From an uncultured Bacteroidaceae bacterium (GTDB lineage Bacteria > Bacteroidota > Bacteroidia > Bacteroidales > Bacteroidaceae): DNA of 64,000 bases. How positions within the stretch are numbered: the stretch's first letter is position 1; the number at the start of each line of letters is the position of its first letter. Under the pieces are notes generated by a model. It was not told the DNA's origin and did not search any database. It saw only the letters and a program-made list of their open reading frames with translations. Positions 41,380 through 49,716 of this stretch are shown piece after piece. The translations under genes and the position numbers were made by a program. The DNA lies in the NCBI GenBank assembly GCA_934426255.1, contig CAKRYD010000006.1, positions 1-64,000 of the forward strand. The letters are read 5' to 3'.

Positions 41380-41802
41380 TCAATCCGGATTGTTGTCCTC
41401 TGTTTCTTCAGCTTTTTCTTTTTGTTCCATCTTTGAACTCAATTTCCATGTGATGAGGAACGAGGCTAATAGACCCAAACCTGTTCCAAAGGCCAGTGAA
41501 ATCCAGAATTCGAGTTGTCCTGAGCCGAATTTCATTAAACTGGCAAGAATCATGCCTAATCCCAAGCCTATCAATGACAGGCCACCGGTTAAGTTGGTTG
41601 TGGACAGCCTCCATTTTTTGTTTTGGCGTGGTTGATGGGCAACAAGCACTTTGGCCGTTTCTGGGTCGAGGTTGTTTGCTTCTGCAATGGTCTTGCGGAG
41701 CTCGGTTTCGGAGCGTTTGTTGGTGATACTTGTTACGGTGAGGCAGATAGCTATCACGATGGGGATAGCCATTGACATTACGATTGCAAAGATTCCTTCC
41801 AT
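41380..41802 (-). CDS. Small membrane protein, DUF6249-like, of the ECF sigma operon
   Basis: 140 residues from the ATG at 41802, preceded by GGAAGGA nine bases upstream; the ATG at 41820 would add six residues. One N-terminal membrane span (FAIVMSMAIPIVIAICLTV), a polar middle, then two spans at about 75-125. The C-terminus is acidic. The family is common beside Bacteroidetes ECF sigma factors. Likely part of the signal-sensing or anti-sigma arrangement with the two genes upstream; inference. Confidence 0.7.
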   Translation of the reverse strand: MEGIFAIVMSMAIPIVIAICLTVTSITNKRSETELRKTIAEANNLDPETAKVLVAHQPRQNKKWRLSTTNLTGGLSLIGLGLGMILASLMKFGSGQLEFWISLAFGTGLGLLASFLITWKLSSKMEQKEKAEETEDNNPD

Positions 41803-41883
41803 GTCTCTTATTCCTTCCATGTGTCTTATGTATTTAATTGTTTTGTTTGTCTTCGGTATTATGACTCGCAGAAAGGCATTTTA

Positions 41884-42198
41884 TTACAAATCTTCGGCAT
41901 GAATTTTTGCAATGATTGCAGAGAGCGAAATAAACAAGATGACAACAGTCAGTCCTATAAAGCAGAGTGCAACCGTCGAGAAGTTGCTGTGGGCTGCATT
42001 ATTGTAGGTTGTCCAGCAATAGGTGGCAAAGAGCAACGGACAGCCGAAAGCGATGGCAATCATTTTTATGATTTTGCCGAAAACTGCATGACGGCGGCTT
42101 TTCTGCAGTTGCGACAGGATATTTTTGTTGATGCCCTTGAGTGTCTCGTCGCGTTCGATGGCTTCAACAATCAATTGGTCGAGTTCAGTATTGTTCAT
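41884..42198 (-). CDS. Small membrane protein, candidate anti-sigma partner
   Basis: 104 residues with a helical cytoplasmic N-terminus (MNNTELDQLIVEAIERDETL) and two membrane spans (about 45-62 and 76-95). Its start overlaps the sigma-factor stop by 14 bases, so the two are co-translated. The soluble N-terminal helix followed by spans is how small anti-sigma factors are built, but no zinc-binding motif is seen. Role inferred from position. Confidence 0.7.
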   Translation of the reverse strand: MNNTELDQLIVEAIERDETLKGINKNILSQLQKSRRHAVFGKIIKMIAIAFGCPLLFATYCWTTYNNAAHSNFSTVALCFIGLTVVILFISLSAIIAKIHAEDL

Positions 42199-42718
42199 GG
42201 TCTTGTGCTTTTAGTTGTAGTCTTAGTTTCTCACGTATTCGGTGAAGCTTCATAAGGACATTGGCCGGAGTGAGTTTTAGCTCCTTCGCAATTTCATGGG
42301 CTTTTAGTTTCTGATAGTAATGCAGACGGATGATTTCGCGGTCTTGCGATGGCAACAGCTTGATGGCTTCGTGAAGGTGGCACAATTGCTCTTCATGCTC
42401 GTCATCGTAGGGCTCGTCTGCGATATCTTCGCAAACATCTGATGCTTGCTGCCGTTTCATTTTGTCGAGCAGACTGATGGCGATGTGTGCGGATATGACG
42501 GAGAGCCAAGGGGCAAGTGAATTGCTTCTGTTCCACGCGTCAAGATTCATGTAAGCTTTGATGAAAGTCTGCTGGGTGATTTCGGCAGAAAGTTCCTTGT
42601 TGTGCGTAATGCCCATGGCTTTCGAGAATACCAGACCGGAGTACTTCTCGACGAGCACTCCGAACAGCCTTGTGTCGTGTTGCTTGAGGATATTGTCAAC
42701 AATCTGCGAATCATCCAT
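42185..42718 (-). CDS. ECF RNA polymerase sigma factor
   Basis: 177 residues. Region 2 is visible as 'LFGVLVEKYSGLVFSKAMGITHNKELSAEITQQTFIKAYMNLDAW' and region 4 as 'AIKLLPSQDREIIRLHYYQKLKAHEIAKELKLTPANVLMKLHRIREKLR'. It directs polymerase to a small regulon, probably including its own operon of two membrane proteins. The stimulus is unknown. No zinc or extension domain beyond the two core regions. Confidence 0.93.
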   Translation of the reverse strand: MDDSQIVDNILKQHDTRLFGVLVEKYSGLVFSKAMGITHNKELSAEITQQTFIKAYMNLDAWNRSNSLAPWLSVISAHIAISLLDKMKRQQASDVCEDIADEPYDDEHEEQLCHLHEAIKLLPSQDREIIRLHYYQKLKAHEIAKELKLTPANVLMKLHRIREKLRLQLKAQDHEQY

Positions 42719-42809
42719 GCTTTTGCCCTTTTATGTTAGGACAGCTTTGCTTGCCGATTATGACAGGCATGCGCGTGAAAAGATGTGAACAAGTGACAAG
42801 ACAAGGGAC

Positions 42810-43703
42810 TTAGTCATGCATAAGCATCAATGAGGCAATGATTCCATCGCGAACCCCGATACGTGGGGCTTGAAGGGACGGCACATTGGCGGCGTGGGCT
42901 ATATTGAGAAATATTTCGGCAGCCTCAACGATGATTTCAGCGCGGTCTTGCTTGAGTTGGTAAAGTTCCATCCGCTGTTTTATGTCGAGGGGCTTCAACA
43001 GGCTGTGCAGCTTTTCTATATTATTGGTAGTGATGGTGTCTGTATGTTCGTCAGGGGCGAACATGCGGCATATTTTATGGATGCTTCCCCCGCTTCCTAT
43101 CAAGTGCAGAGGCTTGTATTGGCCGGATAGATTCTTAATCTCGTTAATCAAGTCCTGCATGTCTTCTTGTCGTTGCGTATGGTTGTTCATACGCATGGAG
43201 CCAACACGGAAGGAGTGGGTGTAGAGTGGCTCCCGGTTGTGGCATAGGCTGATGTCAGTGCTTCCGCCGCCGACATCGACAAACAGCAGGTAGCCTGTAG
43301 CAGCCTTTGGCTGCATGTAGTAGCTGAGCCGTGCAAGGGAGGCTTCTTCTTGCCCCGAGATGATTTGGATTTTTATGCCTGTCTTTTTGAATACAGCTTC
43401 AATAACTTCGATGCCGTTGGCTGCGTCTCTTAATGCGGCGGTGGCACATGCGCGAAAGCGAATGACATGGTGTTTGTCCATTTCTTCTTTATAGAGGGAG
43501 ATGGCCTGTATGAGCTTTTCTGTTTTCTCGTGTGATACAGTGCCGTTGGCATAGACATCCGCTCCCAATTTGATGGGTGTACGGGTGAAAAAGTCGTATG
43601 TGGGGCGTACGTCAGGTATATAACGGTCGTGCATGCTCTCTGTCTCTTTGATAAGCAGGCGGCAGGCGTTGCTGCCGATGTCGATGGCTGCAATATGTGT
43701 CAT
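42810..43703 (-). CDS. Ppx/GppA exopolyphosphatase family protein
   Basis: 297 residues from the ATG at 43703 (MTHIAAIDIGSNACRLLI), the actin-like phosphate-1 motif. Other motifs: 'ISGQEEASLARLSYY', 'VDVGGGSTDISLCHN' and 'LHLIGSGGSIHKI'. It lacks the C-terminal HD-type domain of long Ppx proteins, as is normal for Bacteroidetes. It should remove phosphate from polyphosphate or pppGpp. A VTC-domain polyphosphate polymerase gene lies 3.5 kb upstream on the same strand, although a terminator separates them. Confidence 0.9.
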   Translation of the reverse strand: MTHIAAIDIGSNACRLLIKETESMHDRYIPDVRPTYDFFTRTPIKLGADVYANGTVSHEKTEKLIQAISLYKEEMDKHHVIRFRACATAALRDAANGIEVIEAVFKKTGIKIQIISGQEEASLARLSYYMQPKAATGYLLFVDVGGGSTDISLCHNREPLYTHSFRVGSMRMNNHTQRQEDMQDLINEIKNLSGQYKPLHLIGSGGSIHKICRMFAPDEHTDTITTNNIEKLHSLLKPLDIKQRMELYQLKQDRAEIIVEAAEIFLNIAHAANVPSLQAPRIGVRDGIIASLMLMHD

Positions 43704-43728
43704 AGGTGCAATGGATATACTTGTGGGT

Positions 43729-43774
43729 AAAAACAAAAACTGCACGTCATTTGTGTCAAGGAAATGACGTGCAG
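43729..43774 (-). terminator. Intrinsic terminator after the Cthe_2159-like gene
   Basis: Minus strand: CTGCACGTCATTT and AAATGACGTGCAG form a 13-bp perfect stem, followed by TTTTTGTTTTT. Confidence 0.9.
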
Positions 43775-43797
43775 CCTTTATGAAAGTTGATGTCTAC

Positions 43798-45033
43798 TTA
43801 CTTGACAGGGATGAGAGAACCCTCAACGTCAGGTGTAACATTCAATTTAGTCTTTGCTGTGTAGTAGTAATTGCCTCCGACTTTTACGCCTTTTGCTTTT
43901 GAGCCTTTAGCTTGTACATTCATTGTTCCGGCCAGGAAGTGCATGTCGGATTCAGTCTTGAAGCATGAACTCTTCTTCTTGCTGCCATCGGAAGCATTGA
44001 GGTAACCGCCGTTTTGCGTGATGGTGAAGTTGGGCGAAGAAGTGTTGTCATTGATAAGGGCTGCATAGACATCGGCACCATCAGAGTTCTTGCCGTTCAT
44101 GGTAATGGTATAAGTGCCTCCGGTGCATGTGAACAAGGAATCGCTTTTCAGTCCTGCTGCATTGTCACCGTTAAGAGTCATGACAATATTGCCGCTATTG
44201 AGAATCAACTGGCCGTTTAGTTCGTCTGTCTTGTCGTCGGTTGTGTCGCATTGGATGCCGTCGCCGGCCGCATCCTTGATATTGATGTTGCCGTTGTTCA
44301 TCTCAAAGTATTGGCTGATGTGCATGGCATCGTTTGCTGCTTTTGTGATGTTGATGATACCTCCGAAAGTCTTTTTCAGAATGGTATATTCGTTTGACTT
44401 GTAAGCATGCTTGGAGTTGCCGGCAATGTTAAGTGTGCCGTTGCCCCTGAACTCTGCATGCCCCTTGATGCGGAAGCAGGCAGCTTGCGTGCCGCCGGTG
44501 CAGTCGGTGAGACTGTTTGTCGTTCCATCGGCAACATATACATTGATGCGCTTGCCATTATCGATGTTGATGGCTGCTCCTTTGGAGCTTGTTAGGCTTA
44601 CTCCGTTCAGGTAAATGGAACATTTGTATGTACCTGTCTGGTAGAAAGAGCCGTCCTGGCTTGCTCCCTTGAGTGCGTATTTGATTTCGTTGTCGTTTGT
44701 TTGTGACGATGCGATGGACACATGTGCCCCTTCGGTGGTGACGGTAAGATATGGGCTGACTTGTATGGGCACGTAGACATTGGCCGCATTTCCGGCATAT
44801 TCAACTATCACACTGTCGGTCGGAACGGTGTTGTCCTTGAATATGATGCTGTCGACGGCTGTCAGAGGGAAGGTAATACCTTGAACGGTCAGTGCCTCTT
44901 TTCCGTATGTCATATCACCGGCAGTGGGGGCATTGACTACAGTAGCGATGTTGTCTTGATAAATGTACATGCTTTGGGCGGAGAGCGTCAAAGCAGGGAT
45001 GAAGCAACTTATGAAGAATAGTAACTTTTTCAT
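43798..45033 (-). CDS. Secreted carbohydrate-binding beta-helix protein (Cthe_2159-like)
   Basis: 411 residues with a signal peptide (MKKLLFFISCFIPALTLSA). After about 115 residues begins a right-handed beta-helix: 'GAAINIDNGKRINVYVADGTTNSLTD', 'AEFRGNGTLNIAGNSKHAYKS', 'GGIINITKAANDAMHISQYFEMNNGNINIKDAAGDGIQCD'. This is the Cthe_2159 fold, known to bind cellulose/acidic glycans. Its ATG overlaps the stop of the upstream gene by 4 bases. Proteins of this kind frequently sit with VTC-domain and DUF4956 genes, as here; surface display or matrix attachment is the likely setting. Confidence 0.85.
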   Translation of the reverse strand: MKKLLFFISCFIPALTLSAQSMYIYQDNIATVVNAPTAGDMTYGKEALTVQGITFPLTAVDSIIFKDNTVPTDSVIVEYAGNAANVYVPIQVSPYLTVTTEGAHVSIASSQTNDNEIKYALKGASQDGSFYQTGTYKCSIYLNGVSLTSSKGAAINIDNGKRINVYVADGTTNSLTDCTGGTQAACFRIKGHAEFRGNGTLNIAGNSKHAYKSNEYTILKKTFGGIINITKAANDAMHISQYFEMNNGNINIKDAAGDGIQCDTTDDKTDELNGQLILNSGNIVMTLNGDNAAGLKSDSLFTCTGGTYTITMNGKNSDGADVYAALINDNTSSPNFTITQNGGYLNASDGSKKKSSCFKTESDMHFLAGTMNVQAKGSKAKGVKVGGNYYYTAKTKLNVTPDVEGSLIPVK

Positions 45034-45491
45034 TTTACGATGAATTTAAGGGATGTTTGTGCCGCTTTTACTACATAGATGCCCGGTTGAAGCGTATTGA
45101 TGAGGGCAGGTTTGCCGTCAGTTGTTACTTTTGTCGACATAACCATGCGGCCTTTGGTGTCATAGACTTTAGCGATTGTACCGGCTGGGGCGTTAATTGT
45201 CAAGGTAGAGCCGTCCAGCGAAAAGGCAGCATTGTCATTCCCGATAGACTTGATGCCTGTCTCGGTTGAGCTGAAGAACATCTTTTGTAGTGACGAGATA
45301 GGGAATGTTGTTGGCTTTCCATCTTGCAATGCTGTCAGGATGTCGCCACTGAATGTCAGTTTCAGGTTTTGAAGAAGCAAGCCTGTTTGGCTTCCTGCTT
45401 GGTTCTGCAGTATGAGAAACTTATATGTCTGTGCTGAAGCAGACGATACAAGGGCTACTGCCATTAGGGTTGAAAGTACGAACTTTTTCAT
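45030..45491 (-). CDS. Small secreted protein with type IX sorting-like C-terminal domain
   Basis: 153 residues. A signal peptide (MKKFVLSTLMAVALVSSASA) is followed by two short sheets. The last 70 residues ('GTIAKVYDTKGRMVMSTKVTTDGKPALINTLQPGIYVVKAAQTSLKFIVK') have the pattern of Por/type IX secretion sorting domains. So it may be moved to the cell surface. Co-translated with the Cthe_2159-like protein, which itself lacks such a tail. Confidence 0.8.
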   Translation of the reverse strand: MKKFVLSTLMAVALVSSASAQTYKFLILQNQAGSQTGLLLQNLKLTFSGDILTALQDGKPTTFPISSLQKMFFSSTETGIKSIGNDNAAFSLDGSTLTINAPAGTIAKVYDTKGRMVMSTKVTTDGKPALINTLQPGIYVVKAAQTSLKFIVK

Positions 45492-45572
45492 ATTTGTTGT
45501 TGTTGGTAATTTGAGACTGGAGTGGGCAGTTTGGCCTGCCGATGCTCGTTAGGTAGCCTTTTATTAGGCTTG

Positions 45573-45580
45573 CAAAGATA
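45573..45580 (-). promoter_or_regulatory. -7 box (TATCTTTG) of the sorting-domain/Cthe_2159 pair
   Basis: CAAAGATA on the plus strand, about 80 bases upstream of the start codon. The -33 element is not evident. Confidence 0.5.
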
Positions 45581-45636
45581 GTTATAAATGATGGTTGTGG
45601 CTTTCTTTCATATCTATCTTTTGTTAACGGATAAAG

Positions 45637-45673
45637 AAAAAGCAGCAAAACGCTCACGTTCTTGCTGCTTTTT
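45637..45673 (-). terminator. Intrinsic terminator of the VTC/DUF4956/DUF2490 operon
   Basis: AAAAAGCAGCAA pairs with TTGCTGCTTTTT around a 13-base loop; the T-run is part of the stem on the minus strand. Confidence 0.85.
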
Positions 45674-45685
45674 GGAGTGGAAGAG

Positions 45686-46564
45686 CTATTTCTTCTTTGA
45701 TTTTTTTGCCGGATCTTTCCAGAAGAGTCCTTTTATCTTATAGGACACCTGTATGGCGTGAAGGTCTCCTTCGTCGTCATCGTCTTGTCCGTCGTTGTAG
45801 ACATATCCGACAGACAGGTGCTGTCCTTTTGTTATTTTCCAGTCGGTGCCTATGCAGTAACGATATTTGTCTGAAGAGAAGCCGTTGGAGAGGTTGTTGC
45901 TGATTTCCCATGAGACGTAAGGTGTGAGCGGTATGCGTGGAATGTTGTATTCCGCTTGTACCCGTGAACGCAGGTAATGCTTGCTCTTGTGCTCTTTGAG
46001 TTCCATTTCACTTTGGGGATAGCCGTCACGTAGCACGTAGTTTTCACCATCATGTATATAGTCACTTGTGCCGTCCAGCCTGGTGCCTTTGTTGAAGCGA
46101 TATTTGTCTTCGCGCAGCCATCTGTGGTTGTATCCGGTGAGTTGATAGCGTTCGCGTAGGGAGAAGCTAAAGCGTCCAACGTCAACCTTGCCTTTTATCT
46201 CGAAGTGGAATCTGTTTTTTACACGCCAGAAAGCATTTTCTATATTGTATCCGCGCCATACGTTGCTGCTGTTGTAGTTGGCTTTCTGTTCGGAAGGGTT
46301 GTAGGCATAGATAAAGTCATAACCGATGCCTGTTTCCAGAAACGGACAGATGTCGTAGCTGAGTCCTACTCCAAGGTTCCAACGCTCAACGTTGTTCCAA
46401 TTGTTGTTGGCGCGGAAGCCGAGGCTGACATCTGCACTGAGGCCTGTATAACCTATTTTCTGTGCGATGCTTGCATCCGTCCATAGGCCGAAGTCATCGG
46501 CATGTGTGGGGGTGAAGTGGCTTGCTGCAATGATTAAGCCGAGGAGTAAACTTTTCTTATTCAT
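45686..46564 (-). CDS. DUF2490 outer-membrane protein
   Basis: 292 residues with a signal peptide (MNKKSLLLGLIIAASHFTPTHA). The body alternates short aromatic strands ('GLSADVSLGFRANNNWNNVERWNLGVGLSYDICPFLETGIGYDFIY') expected of a small beta-barrel; 'RVQAEYNIPRIPLTPYVSWEI' is typical of DUF2490. It ends with a Lys-rich tail instead of a terminal aromatic residue. Overlaps the DUF4956 gene by 8 bases, in the VTC operon. Role unknown. Confidence 0.85.
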   Translation of the reverse strand: MNKKSLLLGLIIAASHFTPTHADDFGLWTDASIAQKIGYTGLSADVSLGFRANNNWNNVERWNLGVGLSYDICPFLETGIGYDFIYAYNPSEQKANYNSSNVWRGYNIENAFWRVKNRFHFEIKGKVDVGRFSFSLRERYQLTGYNHRWLREDKYRFNKGTRLDGTSDYIHDGENYVLRDGYPQSEMELKEHKSKHYLRSRVQAEYNIPRIPLTPYVSWEISNNLSNGFSSDKYRYCIGTDWKITKGQHLSVGYVYNDGQDDDDEGDLHAIQVSYKIKGLFWKDPAKKSKKK

Positions 46565-47243
46565 AATTCTTTGGCATTTTGATAACGCTGTCTGTTGTGT
46601 TTGAGCCTAAGGCGCCTTTGTAGAACACTTTGATGAGTGCGGCATCGCGTAGGAAGTCGATGGAACCGATTTCCACTTTTGTGACTTTAAGTCCCAATCG
46701 TTTTTCGAGGTCTGCAATCATTTCTTCGCGTCTTTCAGGCACTATGAGCTTGATGTTGTCATATTTGACGAACTTGCATGAGACGTGCTTGGCCAATAGG
46801 TTGCTTTCGCATGTGGCAACGGATATGATAAAGATGAGGTTGGCTACGAGTAGTTCTACCAGGCTCAGTTTGGCTGCCATGCCGTTGACTACTGACAGTG
46901 CCACAAGGAAGAACAGGTATGTCATTTCGCGGATGGGCACTGATTCTGTGCGGTAGCGTAGGATGCCAAATACGGCAAACAGGCCAAGAGCTGCGCCTAT
47001 CTTCATCTTTGAACCATCCATCAGGTATATCAGCATGAAGATACTTACAGAGATCAGCATGAAGGTGAAATAATAGTCACGCCGTTGGCTTTTAGGATAG
47101 TAGAAGAAGTGTGCGATAATCCATACTACTACCAAGTTGAGCAAGAAACGGGTAATCATTTCAATCAGTCCAGGGATGTTGATCAGGTCTAATCCCATGA
47201 AAGTGGTTGCGCTAAGCAATAACGTTGTTGACAGTCCTAACAT
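46557..47243 (-). CDS. DUF4956 membrane protein
   Basis: 228 residues: four membrane spans in the first 140 residues (TTLLLSATTFMGLDLI, FLLNLVVVWIIAHFFY, YFTFMLISVSIFMLIYL, LIFIISVATCE), including the family motif 'IGAALGLFAVFGILRYRTESVPIREMTYLF'. A soluble C-terminal alpha/beta domain of about 75 residues follows. DUF4956 proteins usually accompany VTC-domain proteins, as here 21 bases after one, so a joint role in polyphosphate handling at the inner membrane is likely. Confidence 0.9.
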   Translation of the reverse strand: MLGLSTTLLLSATTFMGLDLINIPGLIEMITRFLLNLVVVWIIAHFFYYPKSQRRDYYFTFMLISVSIFMLIYLMDGSKMKIGAALGLFAVFGILRYRTESVPIREMTYLFFLVALSVVNGMAAKLSLVELLVANLIFIISVATCESNLLAKHVSCKFVKYDNIKLIVPERREEMIADLEKRLGLKVTKVEIGSIDFLRDAALIKVFYKGALGSNTTDSVIKMPKNYE

Positions 47244-47264
47244 TGTATGATGATATAAAGGGTT

Positions 47265-47996
47265 CTATAATAGTTTTTTTATTTCTGCGTATTTGGGTTT
47301 GATAAGGTTGCTCTTCAAGTTGTCATTGGTGAGGAATGACCCGAAGATGTATTTGCTGTAACCGTGCGGGTGTATGCGCAGTGTTGTGAGAATCTCTTTG
47401 ATGGGTGAGAATACAAGGCCGTCTCGTTTCAGTTCTATAATGACAAGGTTGCCTGAATCTGCGGTCCTGTGGGTCTCGAAGTTGGTATATTGTATGTCGT
47501 AGTCTATGGTGAGTCGTTCTGTTTTCCCTTTGTTGACGAGTGTTATGCGTTTGAAGTAGTTTTGCAGACATGGGTGTAGTGTGTCGAGGTGTATGCCTGT
47601 TTGTTCGAGCAGGTAGGCATCACCACCGCTTTCTATGATTTCTGTCTGCGACTTTACTTCGGTTCTTTTCTTTTTTGTTTTGCCATGGTTGTCCTTGCGC
47701 TTTATCTCGAGGTAGGTGAGCCCCTGTGAGTCTTCGTAGGTTCTGACGCGTACTTTCATCCGTGGCTTATGCCCGTTGTGGTGCATTACGTAGAAGTCGT
47801 GGTCATCGTTGTCCCAATATGTGGTGCGATAGCGGGCGATGCGTTTGCCTTTTATTTCTTGTACGAAATAGTCCTCTTTTGCCAATTCCAGTACTTTCTT
47901 CAGTCCTTCTTTGTTGGTAAGGAACTTGGTGTCAGTACGGTTCATGAGTTTTATCTTACCCATTTGTTCCAGCTGGATGGCCGGCATCTGCAGCAT
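47265..47996 (-). CDS. VTC-domain polyphosphate polymerase-like protein
   Basis: 243 residues from the ATG at 47996; an in-frame TTG at 48008 is rejected. The VTC tunnel domain fills the protein: 'LMNRTDTKFLTNKEGL', 'ARYRTTYWDNDDHDFYVMHHNG', the basic strands 'PRMKVRVRTYED' and 'TYLEIKRKDNHGKTKKKRTE', and 'LTIDYDIQYTN', 'LVIIELKRDG' for metal/triphosphate binding. Yeast VTC4 makes polyphosphate from ATP with this fold. Together with DUF4956 it may form a membrane polyphosphate synthase. The substrate in Bacteroidetes is not proven. Confidence 0.88.
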   Translation of the reverse strand: MLQMPAIQLEQMGKIKLMNRTDTKFLTNKEGLKKVLELAKEDYFVQEIKGKRIARYRTTYWDNDDHDFYVMHHNGHKPRMKVRVRTYEDSQGLTYLEIKRKDNHGKTKKKRTEVKSQTEIIESGGDAYLLEQTGIHLDTLHPCLQNYFKRITLVNKGKTERLTIDYDIQYTNFETHRTADSGNLVIIELKRDGLVFSPIKEILTTLRIHPHGYSKYIFGSFLTNDNLKSNLIKPKYAEIKKLL

Positions 47997-48069
47997 TGTT
48001 TGTAGCAATATGTCGTCAGTGTTTTCGATGGCTCTTGTCTTTTGTAACGTCCTTGTAATATTCGAAGGC

Positions 48070-48100
48070 CAAAGTTAATAGATTTTGGTTGTAGATACAA
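48070..48100 (-). promoter_or_regulatory. Promoter of the VTC operon
   Basis: Minus strand TTG (48100-48098) and TAACTTTG (48077-48070), 20 bases apart. Confidence 0.65.
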
Positions 48101-48167
48101 GCTTTTCCCTTGCTTTTTTCCGTATTTTCTTCAACTTTGGCCGTTGGCTTCTGTGTTGGCTGTATAA

Positions 48168-48220
48168 ATCAAGTCAGGGCAACATTCCCGTGTTTGGCGG
48201 TGATGTTGCCCTGACTTGAT
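48168..48220 (-). terminator. Terminator of rplS
   Basis: An 18-bp perfect inverted repeat (ATCAAGTCAGGGCAACAT and its complement) around a 17-base loop, 19 bases past the rplS stop. Only a weak T-run follows. Confidence 0.8.
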
Positions 48221-48238
48221 GGTTGTATTGTTTGCGCT

Positions 48239-48607
48239 TTAGGCTTCTGTCTTGAAGGTTACGCGTCTTTCTTTTATACGGGCTTTCTTGCCGGTGAGTG
48301 CGCGCAGGTAGTACAGTTTGGCACGACGCACCTTACCATATTTCTCGATTTTGATGCTGTCAATGCTTGGTGAGTTGATAGGAAAGATACGTTCTACTCC
48401 TACTGTGCCTGACATTTTGCGCACGGTAAAGCGTTTTTGGTCTTCGTGTCCGGCTATTTTGATGACTACGCCGCGGAATACCTGAATACGTTCCTTGTTG
48501 CCTTCAACGATTTTGTAGGCTACGCTGATGGTGTCGCCCGACTTGAATGCGGGATACTCTTTCTTGGTGTTGAATGCTTGTTCAGCTACTTTAATGAAGT
48601 CTTCCAT
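48239..48607 (-). CDS. rplS: 50S ribosomal protein L19
   Basis: 122 residues, standard length. L19 signatures: 'FKSGDTISVAYKIVEGNKERIQVFRGVVI', 'FTVRKMSGTVGVERIFPINSPSIDSIKIEKYGKVRRAKLYYLRALTGKKARI'. It sits at the 30S-50S interface of the ribosome. Expressed alone here, between its leader hairpin and its own terminator. Confidence 0.98.
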   Translation of the reverse strand: MEDFIKVAEQAFNTKKEYPAFKSGDTISVAYKIVEGNKERIQVFRGVVIKIAGHEDQKRFTVRKMSGTVGVERIFPINSPSIDSIKIEKYGKVRRAKLYYLRALTGKKARIKERRVTFKTEA

Positions 48608-48623
48608 TTACTTGTGGAGTTTT

Positions 48624-48652
48624 GTTATGTTGTCAGTTCCGCGCAACATAAC
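48624..48652 (-). promoter_or_regulatory. Hairpin in the rplS leader
   Basis: GTTATGTTG and CAACATAAC form a 9-bp stem 16 bases upstream of the rplS ATG. Such leaders often let a ribosomal protein repress its own synthesis; that is inference. Confidence 0.55.
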
Positions 48653-48757
48653 AGGGAACTCTGCATCCTGCCAGCGATTACGCGAAAAGCAGTGCAAAGG
48701 AACAACTTTTTTCTGATACCACAAAGCTTTAGGCTTTCTTTAACAGTGAAAGTCCTG

Positions 48758-48976
48758 TTATTTGTCTTTTATTTCTTCGAAGTCTACATATTCGCCTTCG
48801 TCGTCGTGTATGATGCGGTTGTTGCTTTCCTGTTTGGGCTGTTGTGTCTGCCGGTTGTTTTGTGTTTGTCTGCGATTGTCCGGTGTACTGTTGAACAGTA
48901 CGTTATAGATGGCCCGTATGCGTTTGTACAGGAAGTAAACGATGAAACCGACGATGATTGCTCCGAATAGACCCAT
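48758..48976 (-). CDS. DUF4834 small membrane protein
   Basis: 72 residues: one N-terminal membrane span (GLFGAIIVGFIVYFLYKRI), a Gln/Asn-rich linker, and an acidic end 'RIIHDDEGEYVDFEEIKDK' that defines DUF4834. Usually found near pssA in Bacteroidetes, as here. Function unknown. Confidence 0.85.
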   Translation of the reverse strand: MGLFGAIIVGFIVYFLYKRIRAIYNVLFNSTPDNRRQTQNNRQTQQPKQESNNRIIHDDEGEYVDFEEIKDK

Positions 48977-49023
48977 GTGCTGCTGATGTTTTTATTGAAG
49001 ATAGTGCAAATGGTGTGCCATTC

Positions 49024-49716
49024 TTAGGGTTTTCTTTGTGTAAGTATGGACAGGAGTATGTACCATATAATGGTCAATGCTATTCCGAGGATGTGGAATA
49101 TGAGTATAAGAACCAGTGATGTGATGATGAAGAAGTAGCGCAGCGCGTTGTCTTTTAGCCTGAAGCTTTTGAATTTGAGTGCGAACATGGGTATTTCGGC
49201 CACCAGCAGGCCGCATGTTACTGCTACGGCTCCTACTATGATGCCTGCCATGAGTGGCTGTCGGGAGCTGCAGGTTTGTGTGCATTCTATGGCTATGGCA
49301 CCCCACAGAAGTGCGTTGGCCGGTGTGGGGAGTCCTATGAATGAGGTGGTCTGACGTGTATCAAGGTTGAATTTGGCCAGCCGCAATGCTGAGAATGCTG
49401 CTATGAGAAATGCGGTATAGGGCAGCAGGGGTATGTCGGGATTGTAGGATGACAGCATGGAGAAGACGATGGCCGAGGGTGCAACTCCGAAGGTTGTGAC
49501 ATCGGCCAGTGAGTCAAGTTCTTTGCCGATGGGTGATGATACGTGTAGCAGTCGTGCTGAGAATCCGTCGAAGAAGTCGAAGACGGCACCTATTATTATA
49601 AAGGTCATGGCCCACTCTGTGTTGCATTCGAATGCGAGCTTTGTGGCTATGATGCCTGAGATGAGGTTGCAACAGGTCAGCGTGTTGGGTATGCTGCGGG
49701 CTATGAATGAAGGCAT
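49024..49716 (-). CDS. pssA: CDP-diacylglycerol-serine O-phosphatidyltransferase
   Basis: 230 residues with six to eight membrane spans. The CDP-alcohol phosphotransferase motif D-G-x2-A-R-x8-G-x3-D-x3-D is complete ('DGFSARLLHVSSPIGKELDSLAD', residues about 49-71). It makes phosphatidylserine from CDP-diacylglycerol and serine in the inner membrane. It starts right after the psd stop, the usual order, so the two successive steps of phosphatidylethanolamine synthesis are co-transcribed. Confidence 0.95.
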   Translation of the reverse strand: MPSFIARSIPNTLTCCNLISGIIATKLAFECNTEWAMTFIIIGAVFDFFDGFSARLLHVSSPIGKELDSLADVTTFGVAPSAIVFSMLSSYNPDIPLLPYTAFLIAAFSALRLAKFNLDTRQTTSFIGLPTPANALLWGAIAIECTQTCSSRQPLMAGIIVGAVAVTCGLLVAEIPMFALKFKSFRLKDNALRYFFIITSLVLILIFHILGIALTIIWYILLSILTQRKP

